Both the position numbers and the translations under genes were made by a program. Positions 1 to 9,252 of a stretch of DNA of 64,000 bases are shown here, in pieces (position 1 is the first letter of the stretch; each line of letters begins with the position of its first letter). The notes beneath the pieces were generated by a model that was not told the origin of the DNA, searched no databases, and was given only the letters and a program-made list of their open reading frames with translations. Source of the stretch: Acinetobacter lwoffii (GTDB lineage: Bacteria; Pseudomonadota; Gammaproteobacteria; Pseudomonadales; Moraxellaceae); assembly GCF_022967985.1 (NCBI RefSeq), contig NZ_JALJVC010000005.1, positions 1 through 64,000 on the forward strand. Reading direction: 5' to 3'.

Positions 1-73
1 CGCAACGAGGGGAGAACTTTAAAAATAACGATTACCTTTCTTATGGAAAAATTGGATGAAGATAATAAAAAAA

Positions 74-1615
74 TTACTTCTTCAACTTACTCAATAATCC
101 TTTTGGCAACTTCTCTGTCGCAAAACCATATAGTGCAGCAAAAGGTAGTGCGGTACGTGCCAGATAGGCCACTCGCCACAAACCACCATGATTCGCGCCA
201 TGCATCATTAATTCAAGCGGATGGTTCAGCTTCACTTCAGGATTGGCCACCGATTCTGGATTGCGAAGGTCATGAATCCACAGTGCAGCCATAATTGCAT
301 TGGTGGTTTCAGGTGCAAAGGCTTCAACATCAAACAGGCTGGCGCCGTTGAACGCTGCTTTTAATAGCGGATTTTTGGTCACGGAATAGGTCGTAGTAGA
401 AGGGGCAATATTGATGCTGACCCGCTGACCTTGAGCACGAGCTAAGGTAGCACGCCATTGCTGAATGCGTTTTGCCAGCGCATAGTTCGGGCCTTGTTCA
501 ACCACCAGACAGTCACAAATACCATACGCCTGATCACCAGACTGAATCAGTTCATGCGCATTTTTCTGGAAAAAGTGTTTGCGGCTTAAAGCTGAAACCC
601 CTTTAGAAAGGATCGTCTGTACCTTAGAGCGTTCAGTATATTTTACTTTAGAGGCTTCGATCACTTCACTCGGAACCGCATAAACATCGGTCGGCGTACA
701 CATGTACATCAGGCTGGTATTAGCTTTTTGCTGGCTGACATGCTGCATGATGGCATCCATCGCCATGGAGACCCGAACATGCTTTTCACCATCCAGATAG
801 GCAATTGCAGCCAGATCTAGGTCCTGCTCAAACTGTAATAGCCATGTGGCAATTTCAGGAATCTGGGTGAGCAAATTTGCGCCCAGTTTTTCTTTTAAAA
901 TATCAAGTGAAGTATCAGCAGGCAGGTCTTCAGTACATGGCGCATACAGCGTGGCATTGCCTTGGTTGATGGTATCAACAATCTTGCCCCATACACGGGT
1001 ATTCGGCAGATCAATCGCTACAATATTGGCTTTCCATTTCGCCAGCCAGGTCAGAGGACCGGCTTCAGATGCTGCACCAAACAGCACCGTGGTTCGATCG
1101 GAAAGATCAAACCATTCAGGATGCACCACACATTCACGTAGGGCATTGGCATGACTGGTTTCCACGATGCCTTGGCTTTCCCAGCGCTCAATCTGCTCCA
1201 ATAAGGCGTCACCTTGCAGCTTTTGACCGTGGTAAGGCACATACCATTCTGGTGCCGATTTGCTATTACCTGTCAGCTTGAAGGTATGCAACTGACCCGC
1301 GGGCAGAGTTAAAGCATCTTGTAATACATACTTTTGACCATCACGGTAAAATTCAAAAGTCTGATGTGCTTTTGCCAATCCATCTTCGGCAATTTTCAAG
1401 CTGGATTCAGGGGAACTTAATCCTTGCTCGACCAGCTGCTTAAAATGTACTGTGTAGTGTTTGCGCCAGTTTTTTTCTGATTGTGCCTGTTGAGAACTGC
1501 GTGAATCGACATTGGCTAGCGCTGCCGCGATGATTGCGCGCCCTGCTTTAGAGCTACTTGGTTTTTGTTGCGGAGACTGAAGAGGAAATTGAAGACCGTC
1601 TGGTGTAGTGGACAT
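74..1615 (-). CDS. Uncharacterised 513-aa protein with a possible Rossmann-like segment
   Basis: I do not recognise a named family. The protein is soluble-looking, with no signal peptide or membrane segment. The low-complexity first 45 residues are Ser/Gln-rich. Around residues 175-205 there is a glycine-containing stretch (VLFGAASEAGPLTWL) followed by a hydrophobic strand ending in an acidic residue (NIVAIDLP), which looks like the nucleotide-binding start of a Rossmann fold. Near residue 400 the stretch SINIAPSTTTYSV resembles the region after the active site in short-chain dehydrogenases, but no clear YxxxK pair is visible. The start ATG has a weak GAGA ribosome site. It is transcribed alone. 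The function is unknown; an NAD(P)-binding role is only an inference. Confidence 0.8.
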   Translation of the reverse strand: MSTTPDGLQFPLQSPQQKPSSSKAGRAIIAAALANVDSRSSQQAQSEKNWRKHYTVHFKQLVEQGLSSPESSLKIAEDGLAKAHQTFEFYRDGQKYVLQDALTLPAGQLHTFKLTGNSKSAPEWYVPYHGQKLQGDALLEQIERWESQGIVETSHANALRECVVHPEWFDLSDRTTVLFGAASEAGPLTWLAKWKANIVAIDLPNTRVWGKIVDTINQGNATLYAPCTEDLPADTSLDILKEKLGANLLTQIPEIATWLLQFEQDLDLAAIAYLDGEKHVRVSMAMDAIMQHVSQQKANTSLMYMCTPTDVYAVPSEVIEASKVKYTERSKVQTILSKGVSALSRKHFFQKNAHELIQSGDQAYGICDCLVVEQGPNYALAKRIQQWRATLARAQGQRVSINIAPSTTTYSVTKNPLLKAAFNGASLFDVEAFAPETTNAIMAALWIHDLRNPESVANPEVKLNHPLELMMHGANHGGLWRVAYLARTALPFAALYGFATEKLPKGLLSKLKK

Positions 1616-1741
1616 GCAAAATATCTCGAGAATGACAGTAATTAATATACAGATGTATACATTATCGCTGCAAAATTCAGTCCAAGATTGGCATTAAGTG
1701 ACATCATGACTTTCTAATATATTACTAGATGTTTCAAACAA

Positions 1742-1765
1742 ATAAGAGAGCAGCAGCTCTCTTAT
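1742..1765 (-). terminator. Hairpin downstream of the rhomboid gene
   Basis: A perfect 10-bp stem (ATAAGAGAGC / GCTCTCTTAT) with an AGCA loop lies between the rhomboid stop and the next gene. Read on the minus strand it is followed by TTTGTTTG, a moderate U-tract. It probably ends the rhomboid transcript. Confidence 0.5.
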
Positions 1766-1834
1766 CAATTTTTAGCAGAAATATGAGGTTCAATTCATAT
1801 ATAGCCTCATTCTCTTATCATTAAATAACCCTAA

Positions 1835-2452
1835 TTAAAATGGAACTTGCATCAGTTTATTCAGGAAATGCGGAATCAGGCGTGGCTCCAGAATAATCGT
1901 CATGACCACCCCGTAAGCCGCTCCCCATAAATGCGCGCTGTGATTAATGTTGCTATTGCCTTTTTTGCCTGACCAGATGCTATAAGCTACATACAGCACA
2001 GCAAAAATAATGGCAGGAACCGGAATGAAGAACACAAAGATCAACTTCCAAGGTTCAAACAGAATATAGGCAAACAGTACAGCCGAGGTTGCACCGGAAG
2101 CGCCGAGACTGGCCCAGCGCGCATCATTTTTATGCTTCAGGTAACTTGGCAGAATCGCTGCGATCAGACCACCGAGGTAAAACAGGATAAAACCCAGGTC
2201 ATACAGATATTGACGATAAAAGCTTTCAATCACGCTGCCGAAGAAGAACAGGGTAATCATGTTAAACAAGAGATGAGCTCCATCCGCATGGATAAAGCCA
2301 TGCGTAATAAAGCGGTCATATTGTCCACGTTGCAGTGCCGGTGGCCAGAAAATCAGGCGATTCATCACCGTCTCTTTGGAGAAAGCAATAAATGACACAA
2401 TACAGGTGATCAGAATAATGGTCACGGTATGATTAAAAGGTAAATCAAGCAT
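1835..2452 (-). CDS. Rhomboid-family intramembrane serine protease (205 aa)
   Basis: This is a multi-pass inner-membrane protein of about six hydrophobic segments, the usual bacterial rhomboid core size. The catalytic serine lies in LGASGATSA (about residue 118). The catalytic histidine lies in NHSAHLWGAAYG near residue 172. The HADGAHLLFNM stretch (about residues 55-66) matches the family's oxyanion-hole His/Asn segment. Rhomboids cleave single-span membrane proteins within or near the bilayer; the substrate here is unknown. The gene stands alone, and a second, longer rhomboid is encoded at 12507-13325. The ribosome site is weak, but no better start is visible. Confidence 0.88.
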   Translation of the reverse strand: MLDLPFNHTVTIILITCIVSFIAFSKETVMNRLIFWPPALQRGQYDRFITHGFIHADGAHLLFNMITLFFFGSVIESFYRQYLYDLGFILFYLGGLIAAILPSYLKHKNDARWASLGASGATSAVLFAYILFEPWKLIFVFFIPVPAIIFAVLYVAYSIWSGKKGNSNINHSAHLWGAAYGVVMTIILEPRLIPHFLNKLMQVPF

Positions 2453-2610
2453 ATAAATGATTCTAAGGGTGCCTATTTGCCAATTATCATGCCATTAAAA
2501 TTAAGCTAAAGTTGTACTTTTATAATAAATCCGACAATTTTAGTTGATTTTTAAAAATTACCCCGCATCTTCAGTTAAAATGGCCGCTTGAGCTTGAGGA
2601 AATTATTGTT

Positions 2611-3249
2611 ATGTCGACTGAGAACAGCAGCACTCCAGTTGTTGGTGAAATTCCCAACTTATTGATTACACCAACAGCACAAGAGTATTTAAAGGATCTA
2701 CTGGATAAACAGAACACCCCGGGTATTGGTGTGCGTGTTTTTGTAGAGCATCCGGGTACTCCTCGCGCTGAATGTTGCATGGCCTATAGTGCACCTGATG
2801 AAGTTGTACCGACAGATTATAAGCAGGAATATCCTGATTTCCCTGCTTTTATCGACTCGCCATCTATTCCGTATTTACTCGATGCCGTGATTGACTACAA
2901 CAAAGACCGTTTTGGTGGTCAGTTGACTTTCCGTGCACCGAATTCCAAAGTGCCACGCGTAGGGCCAGATGCATCGGTAGAAGAGCGTATTACCTATGTA
3001 TTGCAGTCTGAAATTAACCCGGGCCTAGCAGGCCATGGCGGTAACTGTGCACTGGTCGAAGTCAAAGAAGACCCTGAAAAAGGTTTAACCGCTGTACTTA
3101 AATTTGGTGGTGGTTGCCAGGGTTGTTCAGCGATTGATATCACTTTGAAACAAGGTGTTGAAACCACATTAAAACAACATGTACCTGAATTAATGCATGT
3201 CGTTGATGAAACGGATCATAGTCAGTCTGAAGGTGCGTATATGAAATAA
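2611..3249 (+). CDS. nfuA: Fe-S biogenesis protein NfuA
   Basis: NfuA accepts an iron-sulfur cluster and passes it to apo-proteins, and is important under oxidative stress or iron limitation. At 212 aa it matches the two-domain form. Residues ~15-110 form a degenerate A-type carrier domain. Residues ~125-195 form the Nfu domain with the cluster-binding CxxC in GGGCQGCSAID (Cys169, Cys172). GAGGAAAT lies upstream of the ATG. The next gene is an iron-uptake receptor, but a terminator and a Fur box separate them, so they are not one operon. Confidence 0.95.
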   Translation: MSTENSSTPVVGEIPNLLITPTAQEYLKDLLDKQNTPGIGVRVFVEHPGTPRAECCMAYSAPDEVVPTDYKQEYPDFPAFIDSPSIPYLLDAVIDYNKDRFGGQLTFRAPNSKVPRVGPDASVEERITYVLQSEINPGLAGHGGNCALVEVKEDPEKGLTAVLKFGGGCQGCSAIDITLKQGVETTLKQHVPELMHVVDETDHSQSEGAYMK

Positions 3250-3283
3250 GCCGTTCCATATAACAGTTTATTTATCGCATTTT

Positions 3284-3312
3284 AAAAAACCTCGACAGTT
3301 CGAGGTTTTTTT
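3284..3312 (+). terminator. Rho-independent terminator after nfuA
   Basis: Stem AACCTCGA / TCGAGGTT with a CAGT loop, followed by a run of seven T. Confidence 0.85.
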
Positions 3313-3337
3313 ATATCTGGCTTAAAATATAGTGAAT

Positions 3338-3361
3338 ATTAATGATAATAATTATCAATAG
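3338..3361 (+). promoter_or_regulatory. Fur box upstream of the TonB-dependent receptor
   Basis: GATAAT-A-ATTATC at 3344-3356 is a perfect inverted repeat with the core of the classical 19-bp Fur consensus. The flanking AAT...AATA extends the match. It lies about 85 bases upstream of the receptor start, where Fe-Fur would block the promoter. Binding is inferred from the match. Confidence 0.8.
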
Positions 3362-3442
3362 CAATTGTATTTAAGTGGAAAGCTGTTACACTTCGCAACC
3401 GAATAAACATGATCTCTTCATAAATATTGGGGCGCACAAGGT

Positions 3443-5542
3443 ATGAATAAGCCATTCTTAAAAAAGACTTTAGCATTTGCTGTATTCACAGCAATGACTG
3501 TTTCAGTGCAAGCGCAAGACCAAGTTACTGAAGAAAAAAAAGGCGTAGTGCAGTCTGAGACGACCAAGTTACAAACGATTGTGGTGACTGCGAGTGGGCA
3601 GGCAGTGGATGTTAAATCTGCGCCAGCTTCAATTAGTGTCATTACTGCCGAAGAAATTCAAAAACAACCTGTTTCAAGCCTGGCAGATATTTTAAAACGT
3701 GTACCTGGTGTAACAGGGGGGCTGAGTTCAAATGGTACTGGCTCAAAAATTCAATTACGTGGCATGCCTGAAAATTACACACTTATCTTAATTGATGGAA
3801 AACGTGTAGGTTCATCCAGAGATACCAACTATCGTGCAAACTTGGGTCATCAAGATCTAAACTGGGTTAGACCAGAAATGATTGAACGCATTGAGGTCGT
3901 ACGTGGGCCAATGTCTTCTTTATATGGTTCTGATGCGATGGGTGGAGTGATCAATATCATTACCAAAAAAATCCCTTCAGAATGGGGAGGGTCTTTTACC
4001 TTAAACCATACCGTGCCGACTACATCTTCTGATTTGGGCCGAACGATCCAATCAGGACTCGTCGGATATGGCCCTTTAACCGATACGCTCGGCATGCGTG
4101 CCACAGTCGGGATCACTGAACAGGAAGCGGATCAAGGCTATCAAATTTCTGATCGTAATATTCCTGGAATGGCGGGAAGTAAGGCAACAGGACAATCGGG
4201 TAGCCGTGATCAAAATGCGAATTTAAAATTTGATTATACGCCGAATGATATTCATAGCCTGTCTTTAGAACTGGGCTATGGGTTGCAGCAAGACAACCCG
4301 TCTACCACATCACAGGTGGTGGATGGCCAAAAACAGGCCGTATTATCCTGGGGTCCGTCAGAGTTAGAACATCGTTCAATTTCTTTGTCACATGATGCCA
4401 AGTGGGCTTTTGGTGATTCAAAAATTACTGCTTACTATAATGATTATGATCAAAGTCAGATAACAGAGACGGGGCCGACCACACAAAAATCCAAGGAAAG
4501 CATTGTAGAGGGTAATCTCAATATTCCGTTTCAGTTAGGTGTTGAGCATATCGCTACAGTGGGAGGCCAGTGGAAATCAGAAGAGTTGATCAATACACGT
4601 AATATTGGGCTGTCTATTCCAAGTTATGACGGAAATGAATATGGTTCAGAGCTAGAAGGAGATACTTGGGCGCTGTTTATTGAAGATAAAATTATTTTTA
4701 ATGATCAAGTACATTTAACACTGGGGAACCGTTTCGATCATCACGATAAATTTGGCACACATAATAGTCCCCGTGCTTATCTGGTGCTGCAGCCAAATGA
4801 AGTATTGACCGTCAAAGGCGGTGTTGCTCAGGGCTTTAGAGCACCTTCATTAAAAGAGAATACTGCAGGTGCCGCGACTCGTTCAGGGGGGAATGGATGT
4901 ACATCACTTAAGCCTTTGGGCTATGTATCGGGCGGATGTTATATGGCTGGTAATGCAGACTTGCAGCCTGAAGAAAGTACTAATTATGAAATTGGATTTA
5001 ATTTTGCTCAAAATGACTTTGATCTCGGTTTAACCTATTTCCACACAGATTTTAAAAATAAAATCGAATATCGTGCTTTAGGAGAAATCAATGGTGTGTG
5101 GTGGACACAATATCAAAATGCTGAAAAAGCGCGTGTACGAGGCTTGGAAGCAAGTGTGGTCTTACCACTTTTAGATAGTTTGAGCTGGGAAACTAATGCA
5201 ACTTATTATTTTGAGTCAAAAAATTTAGTAACAGGCAAAAATCTCTCAACGATTCCAGAGTTGTCAGTTTATAGTGCACTCAACTGGACACCCACTGATC
5301 CACTGTCCTTGGAACTTGCAGCGCAATATACTGGTGAGCAATATACGGCAAGTGCTGAAGATACAGTGGTGATGCAAAAGCCACATACCGTATTTAATCT
5401 GTCTGCAAATTATGAGGTGAATGACCAAGTCACTGTTCGGGCCGGGTTAAATAATTTATTTGATAAAAAACTGTCAAATGCTTCAAATGATTATTATCTG
5501 GATCGTCAGCAAGTATTTGCCGGATTAACCTATAATTTCTAA
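3443..5542 (+). CDS. TonB-dependent outer-membrane receptor, CirA/FepA type
   Basis: This is an outer-membrane beta-barrel receptor that imports iron-siderophore (catecholate or its breakdown products) using TonB energy. It has a signal peptide of about 24 residues ending VQA. A TonB-box-like stretch TIVVTAS follows, then the plug domain (residues ~55-175) with the diagnostic RIEVVRGPMSSLYGSDAMGG. The barrel ends in a terminal Phe (LTYNF), as outer-membrane insertion requires. The plug and barrel read much like E. coli CirA, including VKGG and FRAPSLKENT. At 699 aa the length is normal. Iron control is supported by the Fur box. The exact ligand cannot be told from sequence. Confidence 0.92.
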   Translation: MNKPFLKKTLAFAVFTAMTVSVQAQDQVTEEKKGVVQSETTKLQTIVVTASGQAVDVKSAPASISVITAEEIQKQPVSSLADILKRVPGVTGGLSSNGTGSKIQLRGMPENYTLILIDGKRVGSSRDTNYRANLGHQDLNWVRPEMIERIEVVRGPMSSLYGSDAMGGVINIITKKIPSEWGGSFTLNHTVPTTSSDLGRTIQSGLVGYGPLTDTLGMRATVGITEQEADQGYQISDRNIPGMAGSKATGQSGSRDQNANLKFDYTPNDIHSLSLELGYGLQQDNPSTTSQVVDGQKQAVLSWGPSELEHRSISLSHDAKWAFGDSKITAYYNDYDQSQITETGPTTQKSKESIVEGNLNIPFQLGVEHIATVGGQWKSEELINTRNIGLSIPSYDGNEYGSELEGDTWALFIEDKIIFNDQVHLTLGNRFDHHDKFGTHNSPRAYLVLQPNEVLTVKGGVAQGFRAPSLKENTAGAATRSGGNGCTSLKPLGYVSGGCYMAGNADLQPEESTNYEIGFNFAQNDFDLGLTYFHTDFKNKIEYRALGEINGVWWTQYQNAEKARVRGLEASVVLPLLDSLSWETNATYYFESKNLVTGKNLSTIPELSVYSALNWTPTDPLSLELAAQYTGEQYTASAEDTVVMQKPHTVFNLSANYEVNDQVTVRAGLNNLFDKKLSNASNDYYLDRQQVFAGLTYNF

Positions 5543-5553
5543 TCTAAGCAGAC

Positions 5554-5584
5554 AAAAAAAGCCGCTTTATAGCGGCTTTTTTAT
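5554..5584. terminator. Bidirectional terminator between converging genes
   Basis: Stem GCCGCT / AGCGGC flanked by A7 on the left and T6 on the right, so it can stop both the receptor transcript (+) and the 333-aa gene transcript (-). Confidence 0.85.
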
Positions 5585-6586
5585 TTAAATCTTAAGAATT
5601 TTCAAAGTATCTTCATGATAATAAAATTGTTCCAGATATTTGCGTGCACGCTCACGTAAATGGCCTTGAGAAACCATCTGCTGGATTACCGGACTGAGCA
5701 GTTGCTGCAATTCATTCTGAATTAGCGCTTCATCAATATTCAGATCACGTAATAACTGATCAAAGGTATGTTCCTGATTGCGGACATACCAGGTATGAAT
5801 TCCGTCATGCACTTGCTGCTGCAGATAGTCTGTCTGACGTATATGATCCCAGATATCATGACCTAAGCCGACCGTCTGATTCAGGTCCTGCAGCTCAATA
5901 TAATTCTTCAAGACCGATACTGGCATGTCTTTGATTTTATGCCAGAGATTGGCCTGAAAATGATAGAGTTTTTCATCGTCAAAATGCTGGTTCAGCACAT
6001 GCTCACTCATCTGGCTGAGCTTTAGAATGTTCTTTTGCAGATAACGTGCAATGGTGCTATCGAGGTTGGTATCGGTAACATTTTCCAGTACCGATTTGCC
6101 CATTTTCATAAAGCGGGAAACCCCGGGTACGCTTTTGGCAATCATGGAGTTATCCAGATAATCCTGAATGGAATGCTGGATCAATTGGGTAATCATGGCG
6201 GAAAATGCCGGATTATTCACTATGGTTTTAATCAGACGCTGCCGATGGCCACTTTTACTGGCCACATACTGGGCGATTTTGTCTACGGTCAGTACTGGAA
6301 TCAGATCGGCAATCGTGGTGGAATCATTGGTCGGATGCACCAGGGCAAAACGGATATGCTCGGCAATCTGTTCAATCAGAAAGCTGCTGGCGGCAGTACC
6401 CAGAATCTGTTTTTGTAAAAGCTGGTTGATCAGTTCACAACTCCACAGCTCTTTCAGCGTCTGTTTACGTAGCCACAAATAAAATGCATGAAACTCGCTT
6501 TGAATCGTTTCAGATTGAGAAAATGCCTGATCGAGAAAATCAAGTTGAGCATCGATCAACTGCTCAATCATCGGGTGTTTCTGCAT
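5585..6586 (-). CDS. Uncharacterised helical protein (333 aa)
   Basis: I do not recognise this family. The protein has no signal peptide and no clear membrane span. It is rich in Gln, Leu, Ile and His and is predicted by eye to be almost all helix. It starts 14 bases after the stop of the exported hydrolase upstream (6601-7638) on the same strand, so the two are very likely co-transcribed. The start ATG has GAGA six bases upstream. No catalytic motif is visible. Confidence 0.8.
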   Translation of the reverse strand: MQKHPMIEQLIDAQLDFLDQAFSQSETIQSEFHAFYLWLRKQTLKELWSCELINQLLQKQILGTAASSFLIEQIAEHIRFALVHPTNDSTTIADLIPVLTVDKIAQYVASKSGHRQRLIKTIVNNPAFSAMITQLIQHSIQDYLDNSMIAKSVPGVSRFMKMGKSVLENVTDTNLDSTIARYLQKNILKLSQMSEHVLNQHFDDEKLYHFQANLWHKIKDMPVSVLKNYIELQDLNQTVGLGHDIWDHIRQTDYLQQQVHDGIHTWYVRNQEHTFDQLLRDLNIDEALIQNELQQLLSPVIQQMVSQGHLRERARKYLEQFYYHEDTLKILKI

Positions 6587-6600
6587 AGCATCTCTGAAAC

Positions 6601-7638
6601 TTAATTTAAAGGAATGAGTTTATCAGCAAGCGGGTTTTTTAGGGTCTGCGTCTTGGCCAGAAAAGGCAAATAATGTTGTGCAACCTGTTTTTCTGCTTCA
6701 AGAATCGGCATATGCCCGACATTATTTAAAATCACTGGCTTCTCGGCACGTTTCAGCAGGGCATGTAGCTCTTTGACTACTTCGACATTAATGATCCGAT
6801 CCTGTCTGCCCCATAAAATCAAGGTGGGTGCTTCAACCGTACGCGTCAGGCGGGCAAAGGTTTCCGGTGTATAAATCCGATTTAGCATCACCACCTGATC
6901 AATCGATTTGCTGGTTTGTTCAGCGCGTGAAATCAACAGTTTTTCCTGTGCATGCCGTAACTGATAAGGAATCACTGGCGGATTCTGCATCAGCTGTTTG
7001 GAAACATCTTGCAGATCACCGGGTTTGCTGACGATCAGGTCTTTTAAGGCTTGAGGATCTTTGGTATAGGGAGTATTCCCCATTTTGTAAATACCAGCAC
7101 TATTGATTAAAAAAAGACTTTGCGTATCGAAAGGATATTGTGAAGCATACACCGTAGCAATCGATCCACCCAGAGAGTGCCCAGCAATATGTAAATTCTC
7201 GTCCACATTTAAGGTTTCAATAAATAGACGTAATTGGGACGTCACATTGGGCACAGAAACATCAAAATTGTCCGGAACTTTGGTGTCACCGTTGCTCGGC
7301 AGATCCGGAATAATGACATGATAATAGGGCGTCAGAAACTGGGCGACCCGGTTCCAGTTGTCGCGCGTGCCTGCCAGACCATGAATCAGTAGAATAGATG
7401 GTTTGTTCTTGGCACCGCCTTCGCTATAGCTCCAGGTGACCTCGCCAATTTTGAGGGTCTTGGATTTGAGACCGGCAAGGCTGCGTTCTTGCAACAGATG
7501 CTGCTGCAAGACTTTGGCAGATGTTTCATTTTTCTGGCTAAACAGTATTTGAGCATGTGTCAGGCCCGGTAATGCCATGCTTAAGGCAACCAAGCCTGAA
7601 CAAATCATTTTCGAGCGCAATTTTATTATTTTCTTCAT
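6601..7638 (-). CDS. Exported alpha/beta hydrolase (345 aa)
   Basis: This is a serine hydrolase of the alpha/beta fold, probably an esterase or lipase acting in the periplasm or outside the cell. I place the start at 7638, not at the in-frame ATG 45 bases upstream. GGGGAA sits nine bases before it, and the protein then begins with a clean signal peptide ending THA-Q (residue ~29). The nucleophile is Ser155 in GHSLGGS, with an oxyanion segment HGLAGTRDNW near residue 86. Later elements are WGRQDRIIN (Asp) and NVGHMPILE (His). It leads a two-gene unit with the unknown 333-aa gene. Substrate unknown. Confidence 0.88.
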   Translation of the reverse strand: MKKIIKLRSKMICSGLVALSMALPGLTHAQILFSQKNETSAKVLQQHLLQERSLAGLKSKTLKIGEVTWSYSEGGAKNKPSILLIHGLAGTRDNWNRVAQFLTPYYHVIIPDLPSNGDTKVPDNFDVSVPNVTSQLRLFIETLNVDENLHIAGHSLGGSIATVYASQYPFDTQSLFLINSAGIYKMGNTPYTKDPQALKDLIVSKPGDLQDVSKQLMQNPPVIPYQLRHAQEKLLISRAEQTSKSIDQVVMLNRIYTPETFARLTRTVEAPTLILWGRQDRIINVEVVKELHALLKRAEKPVILNNVGHMPILEAEKQVAQHYLPFLAKTQTLKNPLADKLIPLN

Positions 7639-7953
7639 TGGCCATTCCCCAAAACAAACCCAGTGAGCAAATTGCTCAATCAAAATACTTCCATGTTATA
7701 AATTTGCAATTTTCATTCAAATAAAAACATTATTCTTCATTCTATTTTAAATCAATCTTTGCGCTTGTCACCCATTAGTTTTTTGCTAGGTTGCATTAAA
7801 TGACTGGAAAATGTGATGTATTACGCATAAATTCCCTGTAGAAATGAAATTAGATAAATGCTAAAAATTTAATCAGCTAAGATTTTTTGCAAGTGACATT
7901 CAAAAAAACTGGCAGTAAGATATTGCAACTAAAACCATCGGTGATAGAAAAGA

Positions 7954-8568
7954 ATGCTCACAGCTCAAGAAGCTTTAGAACGTCTTAGACAGGGTAACCA
8001 ACGTTTTGTCAGTGGCGATACCACGCATCCAAAACAACTTAGCCACCAACAGCGCGCAGAAATGGCAGAGGATCAGAATCCGTTTGCGATTGTCTTGGGA
8101 TGTTCAGATTCGCGCGTTCCAGCCGAAATGGTTTTTGATCAGGGTCTCGGCGATCTTTTTGTGATTCGTGTTGCAGGTAATATTGTTGCACCCTCACAGG
8201 TCGGCAGTGTTGAATTTGCCGCGGCACGTTATGATTGCGCGATTGTGGTGGTGTTAGGTCACAGTCACTGTGGTGCGATTAAAGCGACTATTGATACCTT
8301 GATGTGTCCAGATTGCCCCCCATCGGCAAACCTGATGTCGATTGTGAACCGCGTACGTCCTTCAGTTGAAACTTTAATGCAAACTGAACTGAAAAATGAC
8401 TTGGCAAAATTGTCCAAGCATGCAGTACGTTCCAACGTATTTGCTTCGGTGAATCAGTTGCGTCACGGTTCAGCCGTTCTGGAAAACCTGATTGGACAAG
8501 GAAAACTAAAAGTCGTGGGTGCTGAATATTCACTGGAAACTGGTGAAGTGACATTCTTCGATTTCTAA
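7954..8568 (+). CDS. Beta-class carbonic anhydrase
   Basis: It interconverts CO2 and bicarbonate, supplying bicarbonate for carboxylations and helping pH balance in the cytoplasm. At 204 aa the length is typical. Zinc ligands are visible: Cys50 and Asp52 in CSDSRVP, His103 and Cys106 in GHSHCGA. Arg54 forms the family's Asp-Arg dyad. It is transcribed alone; the weak hairpin at its end is shared with tesA on the other strand. I give no gene symbol because can, cynT and cah cannot be told apart here. Confidence 0.93.
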   Translation: MLTAQEALERLRQGNQRFVSGDTTHPKQLSHQQRAEMAEDQNPFAIVLGCSDSRVPAEMVFDQGLGDLFVIRVAGNIVAPSQVGSVEFAAARYDCAIVVVLGHSHCGAIKATIDTLMCPDCPPSANLMSIVNRVRPSVETLMQTELKNDLAKLSKHAVRSNVFASVNQLRHGSAVLENLIGQGKLKVVGAEYSLETGEVTFFDF

Positions 8569-8600
8569 TCACGATTCATCTAAATATATTCTAAAATAAG

Positions 8601-8628
8601 TTAAAGGCGCTTTATAAAGCGCCTTTAA
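8601..8628. terminator. Hairpin between the carbonic anhydrase gene and tesA
   Basis: Perfect inverted repeat TTAAAGGCGCTT / AAGCGCCTTTAA. It overlaps the last codons of tesA (stop at 8612-8614). U-tracts on both sides are short, so it may be a weak bidirectional terminator. Confidence 0.5.
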
Positions 8629-9241
8629 TGTATGGATAAGCATTATTTAACAGAATCGTCTGTGCTTTGGCATTTGGATGAATCAGATCCTTTTGCATCA
8701 GGGTTTTATTACCGGCGACACCTTGCATAAAGAAAGGCAATAATTTCACCTTATATTGCTGACTGACCACTTTATAATTATTTTCAAACGCCTTGCTATA
8801 GGCCTGCCCGTAATTAGGCGGCATCTTTATGCCAAATACAATGACCTTGGCCTTGGCTTTCTGGCTCTGCTGAATCAGGCTGGCTAAATTTTTTTGAATC
8901 ATTTGTGGTGGTTGTCCACGTAAGCCATCATTGCCACCTAACTCAATCACCACAAGGTCTGGACGATGCGTCTGCAGCAATTTTGGCAGTCTGGCCAGTG
9001 CTCCGCTGGTGGTTTCACCGCTGACACTTGCATTGACCACTTTATGCTGTTTCGGATACTGTTGCTCTAAACGCTTTTGTAATAAATGTACCCAACCCTG
9101 CTGGGGCTGGATACCATAACCTGCACTTAAACTATCACCTAAAATCATAATCGTCTTTGCTGAAACCCCAAGAGGTAACAGGCACAGACTGAGCAAAAAA
9201 AAGTAAGGCAATAGCCGAGTTTTCTGATTAAGATCTTTCAT
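8612..9241 (-). CDS. tesA: TesA-type periplasmic GDSL esterase / lysophospholipase
   Basis: A GDSL/SGNH hydrolase of the thioesterase I / arylesterase group, acting on acyl-CoA, aryl esters and lysophospholipids in the periplasm. A signal peptide covers residues 1-28 (ends VSA). Block I is GDSLSAGYG with nucleophile Ser37. Block III is ELGGNDGLRG. The Asp/His pair is in DLIHPN near the C-terminus. I prefer the ATG at 9241 to the in-frame GTG at 9250. No Shine-Dalgarno is visible for either. The start lies only 11 bases from the start of the divergent ybbA gene, the same tesA/ybbA-ybbP neighbourhood as in E. coli. Confidence 0.9.
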   Translation of the reverse strand: MKDLNQKTRLLPYFFLLSLCLLPLGVSAKTIMILGDSLSAGYGIQPQQGWVHLLQKRLEQQYPKQHKVVNASVSGETTSGALARLPKLLQTHRPDLVVIELGGNDGLRGQPPQMIQKNLASLIQQSQKAKAKVIVFGIKMPPNYGQAYSKAFENNYKVVSQQYKVKLLPFFMQGVAGNKTLMQKDLIHPNAKAQTILLNNAYPYIKGAL

Positions 9242-9252
9242 ATAGGACACGT

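Noticed and set aside
7684..7953. Possible small gene between the exported hydrolase and carbonic anhydrase
   Set aside because: AT-rich with no frame of useful length and no ribosome site; it is most simply the divergent promoter region.
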